64,000 bases of DNA from Pseudomonas japonica (GTDB lineage: Bacteria > Pseudomonadota > Gammaproteobacteria > Pseudomonadales > Pseudomonadaceae), in contig NZ_FZOL01000003.1 in NCBI RefSeq assembly GCF_900188455.1, positions 248,001 through 312,000 of the forward strand, read 5' to 3'. Positions 1 through 8,917 of this stretch are shown one piece after another. How positions within the stretch are numbered: position 1 is the first letter of the stretch; the number at the start of each line of letters is the position of its first letter. A program made the translations under genes and the position numbers. Below the pieces are notes generated by a model that did no database searches, was not told where the DNA came from, and saw only the letters and a list, made by a program, of their open reading frames with translations.

Positions 1-607
1 CGTTGACGTACAGCACCTGTTCGTTGCGTTCCAGATGCAGCGAACCTCCCAGGGTATGGATGTGCGCGCCCAGGGTGGCGTTGGACTGGAAGGCGATCTT
101 CTTGCCCTTGAACGCCGACTTGTGTTCGGGCAGGTAGAAGTGCTCGGCCCATTGGTGGTCCGCCAGCTGGACGTTGATGGTGTCGTAGGAGGCGAGCAGG
201 GTCGATAGCCGCGTGCCCTCCGGATCGTCGGCAATCTGCTCGATTGCCGACTGGGTCCGGATGACGTGCTGGTAGCTGTCGGGGTAGGTGAGGTCGGCAT
301 CGCCCGCGTCCAGGCGTTGGGCCAGCCGGGGCAGGTCCTGCGGCGGGTTCATCCGGGTGCTGAACAGTTGCTCCTTGTTCATCTTCACGGTGAGGTCGAG
401 CCCCTGCGGGGCGTGATCGGTGCCGTCGGTGGAGCGAAACAGCACCAGCGTGGTCCTCAGTGCGACAGGCCGCGGTTGCCGGTCCTGGGGCAGCATCGAG
501 GCCCTGGACGGCATCGTGCCGCACTGCGCGAGGGACACGCTGCCTTGCAACGCGCCCTTGAGATCGTTCTTGCCGGGGGTGGTGTTGAAATAGATCGGAG
601 TTTGCAT
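1..607 (-). CDS. Partial hypothetical protein, possibly M66-peptidase-like N-terminus
   Basis: The gene reads leftward and leaves the window, so only the first 202 residues are present. The ATG at 605-607 has an AAGGA ribosome site 7 nt upstream on the minus strand. There is no signal peptide. The segment VALRTTLVLFR followed by a short beta-rich stretch resembles the N-terminal domain of StcE/TagA/dictomallein-type M66 metalloproteases, which carry a similar ALRKTLxxFRP-like motif. The HExxH catalytic motif would lie outside the window, so this is a weak inference. It could equally be an unrelated secreted or effector-like protein. Confidence 0.45.
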   Translation of the reverse strand, partial: MQTPIYFNTTPGKNDLKGALQGSVSLAQCGTMPSRASMLPQDRQPRPVALRTTLVLFRSTDGTDHAPQGLDLTVKMNKEQLFSTRMNPPQDLPRLAQRLDAGDADLTYPDSYQHVIRTQSAIEQIADDPEGTRLSTLLASYDTINVQLADHQWAEHFYLPEHKSAFKGKKIAFQSNATLGAHIHTLGGSLHLERNEQVLYVN

Positions 608-864
608 GGGGGCGTCCTTCTGCGCGAGCGTGATAGCCGCACCGGCTGACCGCTACCTCTGAAAGCCCGACTGGAGCCGGCCTGCGCGGTGAGGATGAAC
701 AGCCCCATTGTGCAAAACGGTGGTGGCTGGTCTAGCTAGCACTTCTGTCAGCTGGCGCGCGGTACCCGGCGCGGCAATGATGGACGGCTGCCGGCCATGC
801 CCGCGCGCAGCGCCTGCGAGTCGCTGGCCTGGGCCAGGAAACGCTCGGCGCTGTCGCGGATCGT

Positions 865-3009
865 TCAGAACTGCTTGGTCGGACTCCACTCGACCTCGAC
901 CACCGGAATGTTTTGCCTCGCCTGGTTCCTGCGCACGCCGTCTAGCTGCCGCTCGAGGCCGGCCGGGTCGTTGCGGTCGAGGTAGCAGCGGGCATGCAAC
1001 TTGGACAGGTCGCGATCGTAGGTCTGCGCGACGAAGCGGCGGAAGAACTCTTCGTTCCAGCGTTGCTGGTCGCCGTAGTGGACGATCCTGGCGCTGTCGG
1101 AAATCCAGCTCTTCTTGATCGGGAACTCGTCCACCACACACCCCATCCAGGACATGGACGACTCGTCGACCGCCGCCGTTGGCGGTTTGGCCTGGGGCGT
1201 TGCTGGCGTCGCTGGCGTAGAGGGCGTCGTCGGCGGCGGCGTTGCCGGCTTCTGCTCGTCGACCCGTGCCTGCTGCTCCGCGGCCGGGCTGGCGGTGCTG
1301 GCTGGCGGCTCCTTGGGTGGCTGGCGCACACCCTGCTGCCGCGCCTGTTCCTGCGCACGCTCCACCGCGGCTTGCCGGGCCAGGGTGTCGAGGGTCTGGT
1401 CGAGGCTCGCCCGGGACTCGGCCGCGCGCTGCGAGGCCACGGCATTGGCACTGGTCAGCACGGTATTGAGCGCGGCCATGTCGTTGAGGAAGCGGGTCGA
1501 GGCTTCGCTGTCGCGCCTGGCCTGCTCGTGCTCGGCCCACATCTTCAGGCGCGCGTCCTTCTCGTTTTCCGTCTCGCGGGTCAGCCGGAACTGCTTCAGC
1601 GGCTGCCAGCTGCCGTCCTTGAGTTCCTGCTGGGAAATGCTGACCACGGTGTCGCTGTTCAGCGTGTAGACGTCCCTGCGTGTCTCGCCGATATGCCGGG
1701 TCATCACGCTGGCGGAGTCCACGGTGTAGGTGGAGGTGCCGGGTTGCAGCAGGTAGCTGTTCTTGATGTTGCTCTCGGTATGGCCGACCAGGATGCTGTC
1801 CTTCAGCAGGGCGTAGTCATCCCCCCAGTGCTGGACATTGTCCGGACCGATCCAGACCTGGATGAGGTTCTTCTCGGGGTAGAAGAACTGGTAGTAGACC
1901 GTCGGGTAGACATTTTCCCTGTTGACCCAGGCAAAGCCCGCCAGCCGGGCGAACGGCCCCCATTGCGCGCCCATGCTGACGTCGCGCAGGCGCACGCGGC
2001 TGTCTTCGCTCCAGCTGTCGCTGCCCCAGCCCCTGGTCTGATGCGTGACGATGAGGTCGCCCGAGCCATCGAGCTGGTAGAGGCTCCTGTCGCTGTCGCT
2101 GTTGTAGCGGACCAATTCCCCGGTGCTGTCCAGGGTCACGCGCATGTTGTCGCGCGGGCCGATGACGGTATTGCCGCTGGCGCTGAAGGCCCCCGAGGCG
2201 CTGCGTTGATAATCGATGGATTTTTCCAGGCGATGGCTGTTCCCGGTGTAGGCGGTGACCCGATTGCCATCCGCGGACTTCTCCAGTTTCAGCAGGAAGG
2301 GATGTCTCCCGCGGCCATCGCTGCCTTCGGACAACCAGGTGCGGTTCAACGCCTGGTCGAAGACGCCCCAGGACGGGCCCGGCTGCGCGCTGGTGGGTGC
2401 CACGCTTTCGCTGGCCGTCGCCGTCGCCGTCGCCGTGGTCGGCGCGGCAGGCACCCCGGGCGTTTCCGGTGCCGCCGTGGGAGCGGCAGCGGCGGTCTGC
2501 TTGCCGAGCGCGGTATAGGTGGTCGTCGAATCCACGCTGGCGATCCTCTCGCCATCCAGGGTCAGCTTCTCCTGCAGCACCTCGCCGGAGGGCGTCAGGC
2601 GCGTGCGCACCGGCATCCGCAGCACGCCGTCACGGACGAACAGGGCGTTGCCCTGTTCATCGAGCGTGCCCTGCCATTGCAGGTTGCCGACGGAGGAGGT
2701 GAGCACCAGGGTCCCTGGCCTGGGCCCGGGGACGATGGTGTTGCTGCCGCTCAGTTCGCCGCTGGTCGGGTGGCGGTATTCCTCGATCAGGACCTGGCCG
2801 GGTACCGCCCAGCGGTAGAACAGCATGTAGGCATTGGGCGCCGACCAGTTGCTGCCGACCAGCCGTGGGTACACGCCCCAGATCTCCTGCTGGCTCGCCG
2901 TGGAAGTGGAGACCCAGGCCGGTGCGTTGACCTGGGGCGCCTGGGTGGACATGCAGCCGCCCAGGCTGAGTGCCGCCAGCACCAGTGCGCTGCGTGCGAA
3001 CCGTTTCAT
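865..3009 (-). CDS. Large hypothetical lipoprotein with low-complexity linkers
   Basis: The 714-residue protein starts with a basic n-region, a hydrophobic stretch and the lipobox LGGC, so it should be exported and lipidated. Two adjacent ATGs (3012 and 3009) are possible; 3009 gives the better 7-nt spacing to GGAG. A first beta-rich domain is followed by an Ala/Thr/Pro linker (about 175-210, encoded in part by GCCGTC repeats), a second beta-rich domain (about 215-460) with many Trp and Tyr, a Gln/Ala/Arg-rich probably coiled-coil segment (about 490-570), a Pro/Thr/Ala linker and a small C-terminal domain with two Cys. No enzymatic motif was recognised. It is divergent from the dioxygenase operon across about 180 bp. 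A role at the cell envelope is inferred only from the lipobox. Confidence 0.75.
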   Translation of the reverse strand: MKRFARSALVLAALSLGGCMSTQAPQVNAPAWVSTSTASQQEIWGVYPRLVGSNWSAPNAYMLFYRWAVPGQVLIEEYRHPTSGELSGSNTIVPGPRPGTLVLTSSVGNLQWQGTLDEQGNALFVRDGVLRMPVRTRLTPSGEVLQEKLTLDGERIASVDSTTTYTALGKQTAAAAPTAAPETPGVPAAPTTATATATASESVAPTSAQPGPSWGVFDQALNRTWLSEGSDGRGRHPFLLKLEKSADGNRVTAYTGNSHRLEKSIDYQRSASGAFSASGNTVIGPRDNMRVTLDSTGELVRYNSDSDRSLYQLDGSGDLIVTHQTRGWGSDSWSEDSRVRLRDVSMGAQWGPFARLAGFAWVNRENVYPTVYYQFFYPEKNLIQVWIGPDNVQHWGDDYALLKDSILVGHTESNIKNSYLLQPGTSTYTVDSASVMTRHIGETRRDVYTLNSDTVVSISQQELKDGSWQPLKQFRLTRETENEKDARLKMWAEHEQARRDSEASTRFLNDMAALNTVLTSANAVASQRAAESRASLDQTLDTLARQAAVERAQEQARQQGVRQPPKEPPASTASPAAEQQARVDEQKPATPPPTTPSTPATPATPQAKPPTAAVDESSMSWMGCVVDEFPIKKSWISDSARIVHYGDQQRWNEEFFRRFVAQTYDRDLSKLHARCYLDRNDPAGLERQLDGVRRNQARQNIPVVEVEWSPTKQF

Positions 3010-3188
3010 CATCCTGCTCCCTGATCGTTATTTGGCAGATGGCCATTATTTGTCGTGATGCTAGTTGGACCCTGCTCCGCGGTAAAGGCACCGCTGCCAG
3101 ACCGGGTAGTCTCAACGGACGATGATGCCCCTTGCGCCCGTCAGCACAATGACCTCGATACCGAATTCCGCCATCGAGGAGCATGGGC

Positions 3189-4085
3189 ATGATCGAGATT
3201 CGTGGGTTGAGCTATTTCGTCGCGCAGAGCGAAAACCTCAGCCAGTGGCAGCGCTACGCCGAGGACGTGCTCGGCATGCAGACCCACCCGGCGCCGCACG
3301 GCGGGCTGTACGTGAAGATGGACGAGCGGCCGATGCGCATGCTGATCGTCGAGGGCGATGCGCCGCGTTATTTGGCATCCGGCTGGGAGCTGGCCTCCGA
3401 GCCGGCGTTCGAGGCGGCCTTGCGGCATCTCGATGCGCAAGGCGTGGAATGGCTGGCCGGCAGCGCCGCCGAGATCGAACAGCGTGGCGTGCAGGCGCTG
3501 GTGGTCGTGACCGACCCGTCCGGCAACCGTCATGAACTGGGTTGGGGCCATCGCTCCGATTGCCAGCCCTTCGTCTCGCCCCAGGGCGTGCCGCGCTTCG
3601 TCACCGGCGACATGGGCCTGGGCCACACGGTGCTGCCGGCGCCGAACTTCGACGCGACCCTGGCCTTCGCCCGCGACGTGCTGGGCTTCCAGCTGTCGGA
3701 CATCTTCAACTTCCGCCCGGATCCCTCGGCGCCGGGGGTGCGCATTCACTTCCTGCACTGCGCCAACGCCCGCCACCACAGCCTGGCCCTGGCCGAATAC
3801 CCGGTGCCGTCCGGCTGCGTGCACGTCATGGTCGAGGTCGATTCGATGACCGAAGTCGGTCGCGCCCACGACCGCCACCAGGCCCACGGGGTGAAGCTCT
3901 CCGCCACCCTCGGCCAGCACCTCAACGACCGCATGACCAGCTTCTACATGCAGACCCCGTCCGGTTTCGACCTGGAGTACGGGCATGGCGGCCTGCAAGT
4001 GGACTGGGCCGAGCACTCGGCCTTCGAATTCACCCGCGTGAGCCTCTGGGGCCACGACTTTTCCGTCGGCCAGCAAGGAGCCTGA
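3189..4085 (+). CDS. HsaC/BphC-type extradiol catechol dioxygenase
   Basis: This is a two-domain type I extradiol dioxygenase (298 aa), which opens a catechol ring next to the two hydroxyls using Fe(II). The metal ligands fall where the family has them: His146 (GLGHTVL), His212 (GCVHVMVEV) and Glu263 (FDLEYG). The active-site residues His197, His244 and Tyr253 are also present. The ending VSLWGHDFSVG closely matches HsaC of actinobacterial cholesterol catabolism. GAGGAG at 3176-3181 is 7 nt from ATG 3189 but only 1 nt from ATG 3183, so 3189 is chosen. It heads the ipd-type operon. In steroid pathways the natural substrate would be the A-ring catechol (3,4-DHSA type), but no HsaA, B or D homologue is in the window, so the substrate is open. 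Confidence 0.88.
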   Translation: MIEIRGLSYFVAQSENLSQWQRYAEDVLGMQTHPAPHGGLYVKMDERPMRMLIVEGDAPRYLASGWELASEPAFEAALRHLDAQGVEWLAGSAAEIEQRGVQALVVVTDPSGNRHELGWGHRSDCQPFVSPQGVPRFVTGDMGLGHTVLPAPNFDATLAFARDVLGFQLSDIFNFRPDPSAPGVRIHFLHCANARHHSLALAEYPVPSGCVHVMVEVDSMTEVGRAHDRHQAHGVKLSATLGQHLNDRMTSFYMQTPSGFDLEYGHGGLQVDWAEHSAFEFTRVSLWGHDFSVGQQGA

Positions 4086-4088
4086 TTG

Positions 4089-4964
4089 ATGAACAAGCAA
4101 ATGACGGCCGCCGACGCGGTCGCCCGCCTGCGCGACGGCATGACCATCGGCTTCGGCGGCTGGGGGCCGCGGCGCAAACCGATGGCGATCGTCCGCGAGA
4201 TCCTCCGCTCGCCGGTCAAGGACCTGACCGTGGTCGCCTATGGCGGCCCGGAAGTCGGCATGCTCTGCGCCGCCGGCAAGGTGCGCAAGCTGGTGTTCGG
4301 CTTCGCCACCCTCGATGCGATCCCGCTGGAGCCGTACTACCGCAAGGCCCGTGAGGCTGGCGAACTGGAGCTGATGGAGCTGGACGAGGGCATGTTCCAG
4401 TGGGGCCTGCGCGCCGCCGGCATGCGCTTGCCGTTCCTGCCGACCCGCTGCGGCCTGGCCACCGATGTGGCGCGGCTCAATCCGGAGATCAAGGAGGTGC
4501 GTTCGCCCTACGACGATGGCGAGGTGCTGCTGGCCATGCCGGCGCTGAACCTCGACGTGGCCTTCCTCCATGTGAATGTCGCCGACCGCCTGGGCAACTG
4601 CCTGGTCACCGGTCCCGATCCGTATTTCGACCACCTGTTCGCCCGGGCCGCGAAAGAGTGCTTCGTCTCCTGCGAGGCAATCGAGGAGCGCCTGTCCCTG
4701 ACCGCGGAGCAGGCGCGCGGCAACACCTTCGAGCGCTACCTGGTGACCGGCGTGGTCCATGCGCCTCTGGGTGCACACCCGACCTCCTGCCCGAGCGACT
4801 ACGGCTGGGACCTGGAGCACCTCAAGCGTTATGTCGCCAGTGCCGGCGAGGAGGGTGGCTGGTCGCGCTATGTCGAGACTTATGTGACCGGTGGCGAGTC
4901 GGTCTACCAGGCGCGGAACGGCGGCCCTGCACGCATGGGCTCACTCCCCCTGCCAGTTTTCTGA
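4089..4964 (+). CDS. ipdA: IpdA-type CoA-transferase-fold ring hydrolase, alpha subunit
   Basis: The 291-aa protein matches IpdA (Rv3551 type). It has the N-terminal GMTIGFGGWGPRRKPMA segment, the YGGPEVGMLCAAGKV segment and the acidic ELDEGM motif (Glu100), which corresponds to the glutamate proposed to be catalytic in IpdAB. IpdAB has a class I CoA-transferase fold but is described as a hydrolase that opens the last steroid ring (COCHEA-CoA). AGGAG at 4076-4080 supports ATG 4089, 3 nt after the dioxygenase stop. It lies 163 bp from ipdB, separated by a REP palindrome, which is unusual because other junctions here are mostly short or overlapping. An ordinary acyl-CoA transferase is the alternative, made unlikely by the partner genes. 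Confidence 0.87.
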   Translation: MNKQMTAADAVARLRDGMTIGFGGWGPRRKPMAIVREILRSPVKDLTVVAYGGPEVGMLCAAGKVRKLVFGFATLDAIPLEPYYRKAREAGELELMELDEGMFQWGLRAAGMRLPFLPTRCGLATDVARLNPEIKEVRSPYDDGEVLLAMPALNLDVAFLHVNVADRLGNCLVTGPDPYFDHLFARAAKECFVSCEAIEERLSLTAEQARGNTFERYLVTGVVHAPLGAHPTSCPSDYGWDLEHLKRYVASAGEEGGWSRYVETYVTGGESVYQARNGGPARMGSLPLPVF

Positions 4965-4984
4965 GAGTGCGCCGCGTTCCCTTG

Positions 4985-5085
4985 GTAGGAGCTGGCTTGC
5001 CTGCGAAAGGACCGCGCAGCGGTCCCGGACCTCACCGCTATCGGGGACCGCTGTGCGGTCCTTTCGCAGGCAAGCCAGCTCCTAC
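4985..5085. repeat. REP palindrome between ipdA and ipdB
   Basis: Two perfect 31-nt inverted arms (4985-5015 and 5055-5085), starting GTAGGAGCTGGCTTGCC and ending GGCAAGCCAGCTCCTAC, flank a 39-nt centre that contains a second CGGTCC/GGACCG pairing. This is a Pseudomonas REP doublet. In RNA it would form a long hairpin between two co-transcribed subunit genes. Confidence 0.9.
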
Positions 5086-5127
5086 AAAGGACCGCGTACA
5101 GCCCAAACGATTCATGAGGAAACAAGA

Positions 5128-5925
5128 ATGTCCGCACCCTGTGATTTCACCCTCGCCGAATTGCTGATCGTCGCCGCCTCCGAGGCCTGGCGCGGCAATG
5201 GCGAGGTCATTGCCTCGGGCCTTGGCGTGATCCCGCGCCTGGGCGCCAGCCTGGCCAAGCTGACCCACAGCCCGGAACTGCTGATGACCGACAGCGAGGC
5301 GTTCCTGGTCGAGGAGCCGGTGCCACTGGGCCCGCGCGGCGACTTCGAGCCGCGCTACTCCGGCTACATGTCCTTCGAACGGGTCTTCGAATGTGTCTGG
5401 GGCGGACGACGCCACGCCATGATCGGCCCGACCCAGATCGACCGCTGGGGCCAGACCAACCTGTCCTGCGTCGGCGACTACCACAAGCCCAGGACCGCGA
5501 TCCTCGGCGTGCGCGGCCTGCCGGGCAACAGCATCAACCACATCAACTCGTTCTTCGTGCCCAGCCACAACACCCGGGTGTTCGTCAGCGGTGAGGTGGA
5601 CATGGTCTCCGGCGTCGGCTTCAAGGCCGAGCGCTGGCCGCAAGGGGCGCGCCGCGACCTGATGGAGATCCGCTGGGTGGTCAGCGACCTCTGTGTCATG
5701 GATTACGCCGGCCCCGAGCATGCCGCGCGGGTGCGCAGCCTGCATCCGGGGGTGAGCTTCGAGCAGGTCCAGGACAACACCGGGTTCCCGCTGCTCAAAG
5801 CCCCGGAACTGGGCGAGACCGTGCATCCAACGGCCGCGCAGCTGGACATCATCCGCCGTCTCGATCCCCACGGCCTGCGCGCCAGCGCGCTGAAGGGCAA
5901 CCCGCCCGGCATCCGGACCGCCTGA
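5128..5925 (+). CDS. ipdB: IpdB-type CoA-transferase-fold ring hydrolase, beta subunit
   Basis: This is the partner of IpdA (265 aa). It begins with TLAELLIVAASEAWRG and the GLGVIPRLGASLAKL stretch typical of IpdB/Rv3552 proteins, then FERVFECVWGGRRHAMIGP and the glycine-rich GLPGNSINH loop. The start at 5128 is set by GAGGAAACA immediately upstream; longer frames would run through the REP element. IpdAB hydrolyses the C ring after the D ring has been opened in the cholesterol/bile-acid pathway. Sixteen nt separate its stop from the next gene. The subunit needs IpdA for activity, so the REP between the two genes should not abolish co-expression. Confidence 0.85.
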   Translation: MSAPCDFTLAELLIVAASEAWRGNGEVIASGLGVIPRLGASLAKLTHSPELLMTDSEAFLVEEPVPLGPRGDFEPRYSGYMSFERVFECVWGGRRHAMIGPTQIDRWGQTNLSCVGDYHKPRTAILGVRGLPGNSINHINSFFVPSHNTRVFVSGEVDMVSGVGFKAERWPQGARRDLMEIRWVVSDLCVMDYAGPEHAARVRSLHPGVSFEQVQDNTGFPLLKAPELGETVHPTAAQLDIIRRLDPHGLRASALKGNPPGIRTA

Positions 5926-5941
5926 GACAAGGAGCGCGCAC

Positions 5942-6859
5942 ATGCACAGCAGCGACAGCGAATTCGTCGTCCGCGAGGACAAGTCGGCCTACGAGACCGA
6001 CACCCCGGTGCTCTACAGCGTCGCCGAGGGCATCGCCAGCGTCACCCTGAATCGGCCCGCCTTCAACAATGCGCAGAACTCGCAGATGACCTACGCCCTC
6101 GACGCCGCCCTGCGTCGGGCGGTGGACGACGATACGGTCAAGGTCATCGTCCTGCGTGGCGCCGGTCGGCACTTCTCGGCGGGCCACGATATCGGCACGC
6201 CGGGGCGCGACATCGACAAGAGTTTCCCCCGCGCCCACCTGTGGTGGGACCACACCAACAAGCCTGGCGGCGAGCAACTGTACGCCCGCGAGCAGGAGGT
6301 CTACCTGGGCATGTGCCGGCGCTGGCGCGAGCTGCCCAAGCCGACCATCGCCATGGTCCAGGGTGCCTGCGTGGCCGGCGGCTTGATGCTGGCCTGGGTC
6401 TGCGACCTGATCGTCGCCAGCGACGATGCGTTTTTCCAGGACCCGGTGGTGCGCATGGGCATCCCGGGGGTGGAGTATTTCGCCCACCCTTATGAACTGA
6501 ACCCGCGCATCGCCAAGGAATTCCTCTTCTGCGGCGAGCGCATGAGCGCCGAGCGCGCCTACCAGATGGGCATGCTCAACCGCGTGGTGCCCCGCGCCGA
6601 GCTGGAAAATGCGACCTACGCCATGGCCGCGAACATCGCCCGCCAGCCGCGCATGGGCCTGGCCCTGACCAAGCAGGCGATCAACCATGTCGAGGACCTG
6701 CAGGGCAAGCGCAGCGCCATGGACGCGGCCTTTGCCTGGCACCATTTCGCCCATGCGCACAACGAGTTGCTGTCCGGCGACAAGCTCGGCGGCTTCGATG
6801 CCAAGGGCATGGCCCAGGCCAACAAGCAGGCGGCGGCCGCCGCGGGTGAGGGCGCATGA
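5942..6859 (+). CDS. Enoyl-CoA hydratase of the ipd operon
   Basis: This is a 305-aa crotonase-superfamily protein. It has the oxyanion-hole segments FSAGHDIG and GACVAGGLML, and the region SDDAFFQDPVVRMGIPGVE, where an Asp-Pro replaces the usual Pro-Glu at the second catalytic position. An insertion (about 85-115, rich in Trp and His) makes it longer than ordinary 260-aa hydratases. Hydratases of this long form accompany ipdAB in steroid degraders (ScdK-like in Comamonas is one candidate), but the exact equivalent is not certain. The start has GAGCGCGCAC upstream, and its stop overlaps the start of ipdC by 4 nt (ATGA). Confidence 0.8.
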   Translation: MHSSDSEFVVREDKSAYETDTPVLYSVAEGIASVTLNRPAFNNAQNSQMTYALDAALRRAVDDDTVKVIVLRGAGRHFSAGHDIGTPGRDIDKSFPRAHLWWDHTNKPGGEQLYAREQEVYLGMCRRWRELPKPTIAMVQGACVAGGLMLAWVCDLIVASDDAFFQDPVVRMGIPGVEYFAHPYELNPRIAKEFLFCGERMSAERAYQMGMLNRVVPRAELENATYAMAANIARQPRMGLALTKQAINHVEDLQGKRSAMDAAFAWHHFAHAHNELLSGDKLGGFDAKGMAQANKQAAAAAGEGA

Positions 6860-7959
6860 GCGGTTGGTTGAACACGCCATTGACCGCGGCCCTGGGCTGC
6901 CGCTACCCGATCGTGCAGACCGCCATGGGCTGGGTCGCCGACGCCAATCTGGTGATCGCCACCACCCGCGCCGGCGGCTTCGGTTTCCTCGCCGGGGCGA
7001 CCATCGCCGCCGATCAACTGGAAGGCGAGATCCGCAAGGTGATCGACGCCACCGGCGGCAGCCATTTCGGCCTGAACTTCCACATGTTCCAGGACAACGC
7101 CGCGCAGTGCGTCGACCTGGCCATCGCCTACCGCCTGCGCGCGGTGAGCTACGGGCGCGGCCCGGACAAGGCCACCATCGCCCGCTTCAAGGCCGCCAAG
7201 GTGCTGTGCATTCCCACGGTCGGTGCGCTCAAGCACGCGCTGAAGGCCGAGGAACTGGGCGCTGACCTGATCACCATCCAGGGCGGCGAGGGCGGCGGGC
7301 ATACCGGTGGCGTGCCCAGCTCGATCCTCCTGCCCCAGGTACTCGACGCCGTGCAGGTGCCGGTGATCGCCGCCGGCGGTTTCGCCAGTGGCCGTGGCCT
7401 GGCCTCGGCGCTGGCCGCCGGTGCCGCGGGAATCGCCATGGGCACGCGCTTTCTGATGACCCAGGAATCGCCCACCCCGGCGGCGACGCTGCAGCGCTAC
7501 CTGAAGGTCAGCGACCCGCAGCAGGTGCGGGTCACCACCGCGGTGGACGGCATGCGCCACCGCATGATCGAGAACCCGTTCATCAACCGCCTGGAACAGG
7601 CCGGCCCCTTCGGCCGCCTGCGTATCGCCCTGGGCAGCGCCTGGCAGTGGAAGCAGCACACCGGCATGAGCCTGGGGCATATGGCCGGGGTGTTCCTGCG
7701 TGCGCTGCGCGAAGACCCCGCGGCGCTGTCCCAGGTGGTCATGGCTGCCAATCAGCCGGTGCTGCTGCAGCGCTCGATGGTCGACGGCCGGCCCGACGAG
7801 GGCATCCTGCCCAGCGGCCAGGTGGCCGCGGCCATCGGCGAACTGCTCAGTTGCCAGCAGGTGATCGAAGGCATCGCCCGCGAGGCCGAACAGTGCCTCG
7901 ACGCCTTGGCCGCGCGCCATTGCGTTTCTCATTCCGTCCCTCTTGGAGAAGCCCTGTGA
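6856..7959 (+). CDS. ipdC: IpdC-type FMN oxidoreductase (nitronate monooxygenase family)
   Basis: The 367-aa TIM-barrel protein has the flavin-phosphate motifs GGEGGGHTGG (about 137-146), AAGGFASGRG and AMGTRFL of the 2-nitropropane dioxygenase family. In this context it corresponds to IpdC (Rv3553 type), which is needed to unsaturate the 5-hydroxy C/D-ring acyl-CoA before ring opening; true nitronate oxidation is unlikely. The start ATG 6856 overlaps the previous stop, and its own stop overlaps the next gene (GTGA, 7956-7959), which indicates translational coupling. The length fits IpdC. Confidence 0.83.
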   Translation: MSGWLNTPLTAALGCRYPIVQTAMGWVADANLVIATTRAGGFGFLAGATIAADQLEGEIRKVIDATGGSHFGLNFHMFQDNAAQCVDLAIAYRLRAVSYGRGPDKATIARFKAAKVLCIPTVGALKHALKAEELGADLITIQGGEGGGHTGGVPSSILLPQVLDAVQVPVIAAGGFASGRGLASALAAGAAGIAMGTRFLMTQESPTPAATLQRYLKVSDPQQVRVTTAVDGMRHRMIENPFINRLEQAGPFGRLRIALGSAWQWKQHTGMSLGHMAGVFLRALREDPAALSQVVMAANQPVLLQRSMVDGRPDEGILPSGQVAAAIGELLSCQQVIEGIAREAEQCLDALAARHCVSHSVPLGEAL

Positions 7960-8708
7960 ACCAGGCATTCAGTACCCAGCTAGAGCAGGGGATCGCCGAA
8001 CTGGTGATCGCCAAACCCCCGGTCAACGCCCTCGACAGCCAGGAGTGGCAGGCCCTGGCCCGTGAAATCGAACACCTGGGCGCCGATCCCGAGGTGCGCG
8101 TCATCGTCATCCGCGCCGAGGGGCGCGGCTTCTGCGCCGGGGTCGATATCAAGGAGCTGGATGCCCATCCCGAGCGCATCGTCGAGGTCAACGCCGGCAA
8201 CTACAACACCTTCAAGGCCGTGCATCGCTGCCCGGTGCCGGTGATCGTCGCGGTGCACGGCTTCGTCCTCGGTGGTGGCATCGGCATCACCGGTGCGGCG
8301 GACATCGTCGTCGCCGCCGACTGCGCCACCTTCGCCCTGCCGGAGGTCGACCGTGGCGCCATGGGTGGCGGTGCGCACCTGCAGCGTTTGTTCCCGGTGC
8401 AGAAGGTTCGCTACCTGTTCTTCACCGGAGAAAAGATCGGAGCTCGGGAGGCCATGCAATACGGCTTCATCGAGCGCCTGGTGAGCAAGGAGCAACTGCG
8501 CGAGAGCGCCCTGGAGATCGCCGCGCGCATCGCCGCGAAAAGCCCGGGCATGATCCGCATCGCCAAGGAGGCACTCAACGGCATCGAGGACGGCAACCTG
8601 GAAGACAAGTACCGCTGGGAGCAGGGCTTCACCCTGCAGGCGTACACCAGCCCGGACTCGGCGGAAACCCGGCGGGCCTTCGTCGAGAAGCGCGAAGCGA
8701 AGTTCTGA
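7956..8708 (+). CDS. echA20: EchA20-type crotonase, C/D-ring hydrolase
   Basis: This 250-aa crotonase begins with GTG overlapping the ipdC stop; GGAGA at 7945-7949 supports it. The motifs PPVNAL, IRAEGRGFCAGVDIKE, GGGIGITGAADIV and LPEVDRGAMGGG match EchA20 of the cholesterol pathway closely. That enzyme hydrolytically opens the D ring of the bicyclic dioxo-indene carboxyl-CoA just before IpdAB acts. Its presence beside ipdAB and ipdC is the strongest sign that this operon handles a steroid-like C/D-ring core. A REP palindrome follows, and a new ribosome site and possibly a promoter lie before the dehydrogenase genes. Confidence 0.85.
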   Translation: MNQAFSTQLEQGIAELVIAKPPVNALDSQEWQALAREIEHLGADPEVRVIVIRAEGRGFCAGVDIKELDAHPERIVEVNAGNYNTFKAVHRCPVPVIVAVHGFVLGGGIGITGAADIVVAADCATFALPEVDRGAMGGGAHLQRLFPVQKVRYLFFTGEKIGAREAMQYGFIERLVSKEQLRESALEIAARIAAKSPGMIRIAKEALNGIEDGNLEDKYRWEQGFTLQAYTSPDSAETRRAFVEKREAKF

Positions 8709-8727
8709 GGTACCGCGCGCGCCCTGT

Positions 8728-8867
8728 GTAGGAGCGGGCTTGCCCGCGAAAGGACCGCAAAGCGGTCCCGTTTCCCGATCCAAAGCCAAGAAGAGACGGC
8801 TGGCCTGGCCGTAGATCAGGAACCGGGACCGCTAGCGCGGTCCTTTCGCAGGCAAGCCAGCTCCTAC
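8728..8867. repeat. REP palindrome
   Basis: Arms beginning GTAGGAGCGGGCTTGCC at 8728 and ending GGCAAGCCAGCTCCTAC at 8867 are imperfect inverted copies. Inner AAGGACCGC/GCGGTCCTT arms surround a roughly 60-nt unpaired centre. It splits the ipd operon into two blocks (dioxygenase to echA20, then dehydrogenases to SDR). Confidence 0.88.
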
Positions 8868-8917
8868 GGGATCGCGGCGAACCATCAGTTAGTTATGTTT
8901 TGGTCCAAGAGGGCGCC

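Noticed and set aside
4089..5925. Ordinary 3-oxoacid CoA-transferase (SCOT/AtoDA)
   Set aside because: The alpha chain has the IpdA-specific GWGPRRKP and DEGM segments, and the neighbours are ipdC and echA20 rather than acetoacetate genes.
6856..7959. True nitronate monooxygenase
   Set aside because: The family fold matches, but overlap with crotonase genes of the ipd set makes the IpdC role far more likely.
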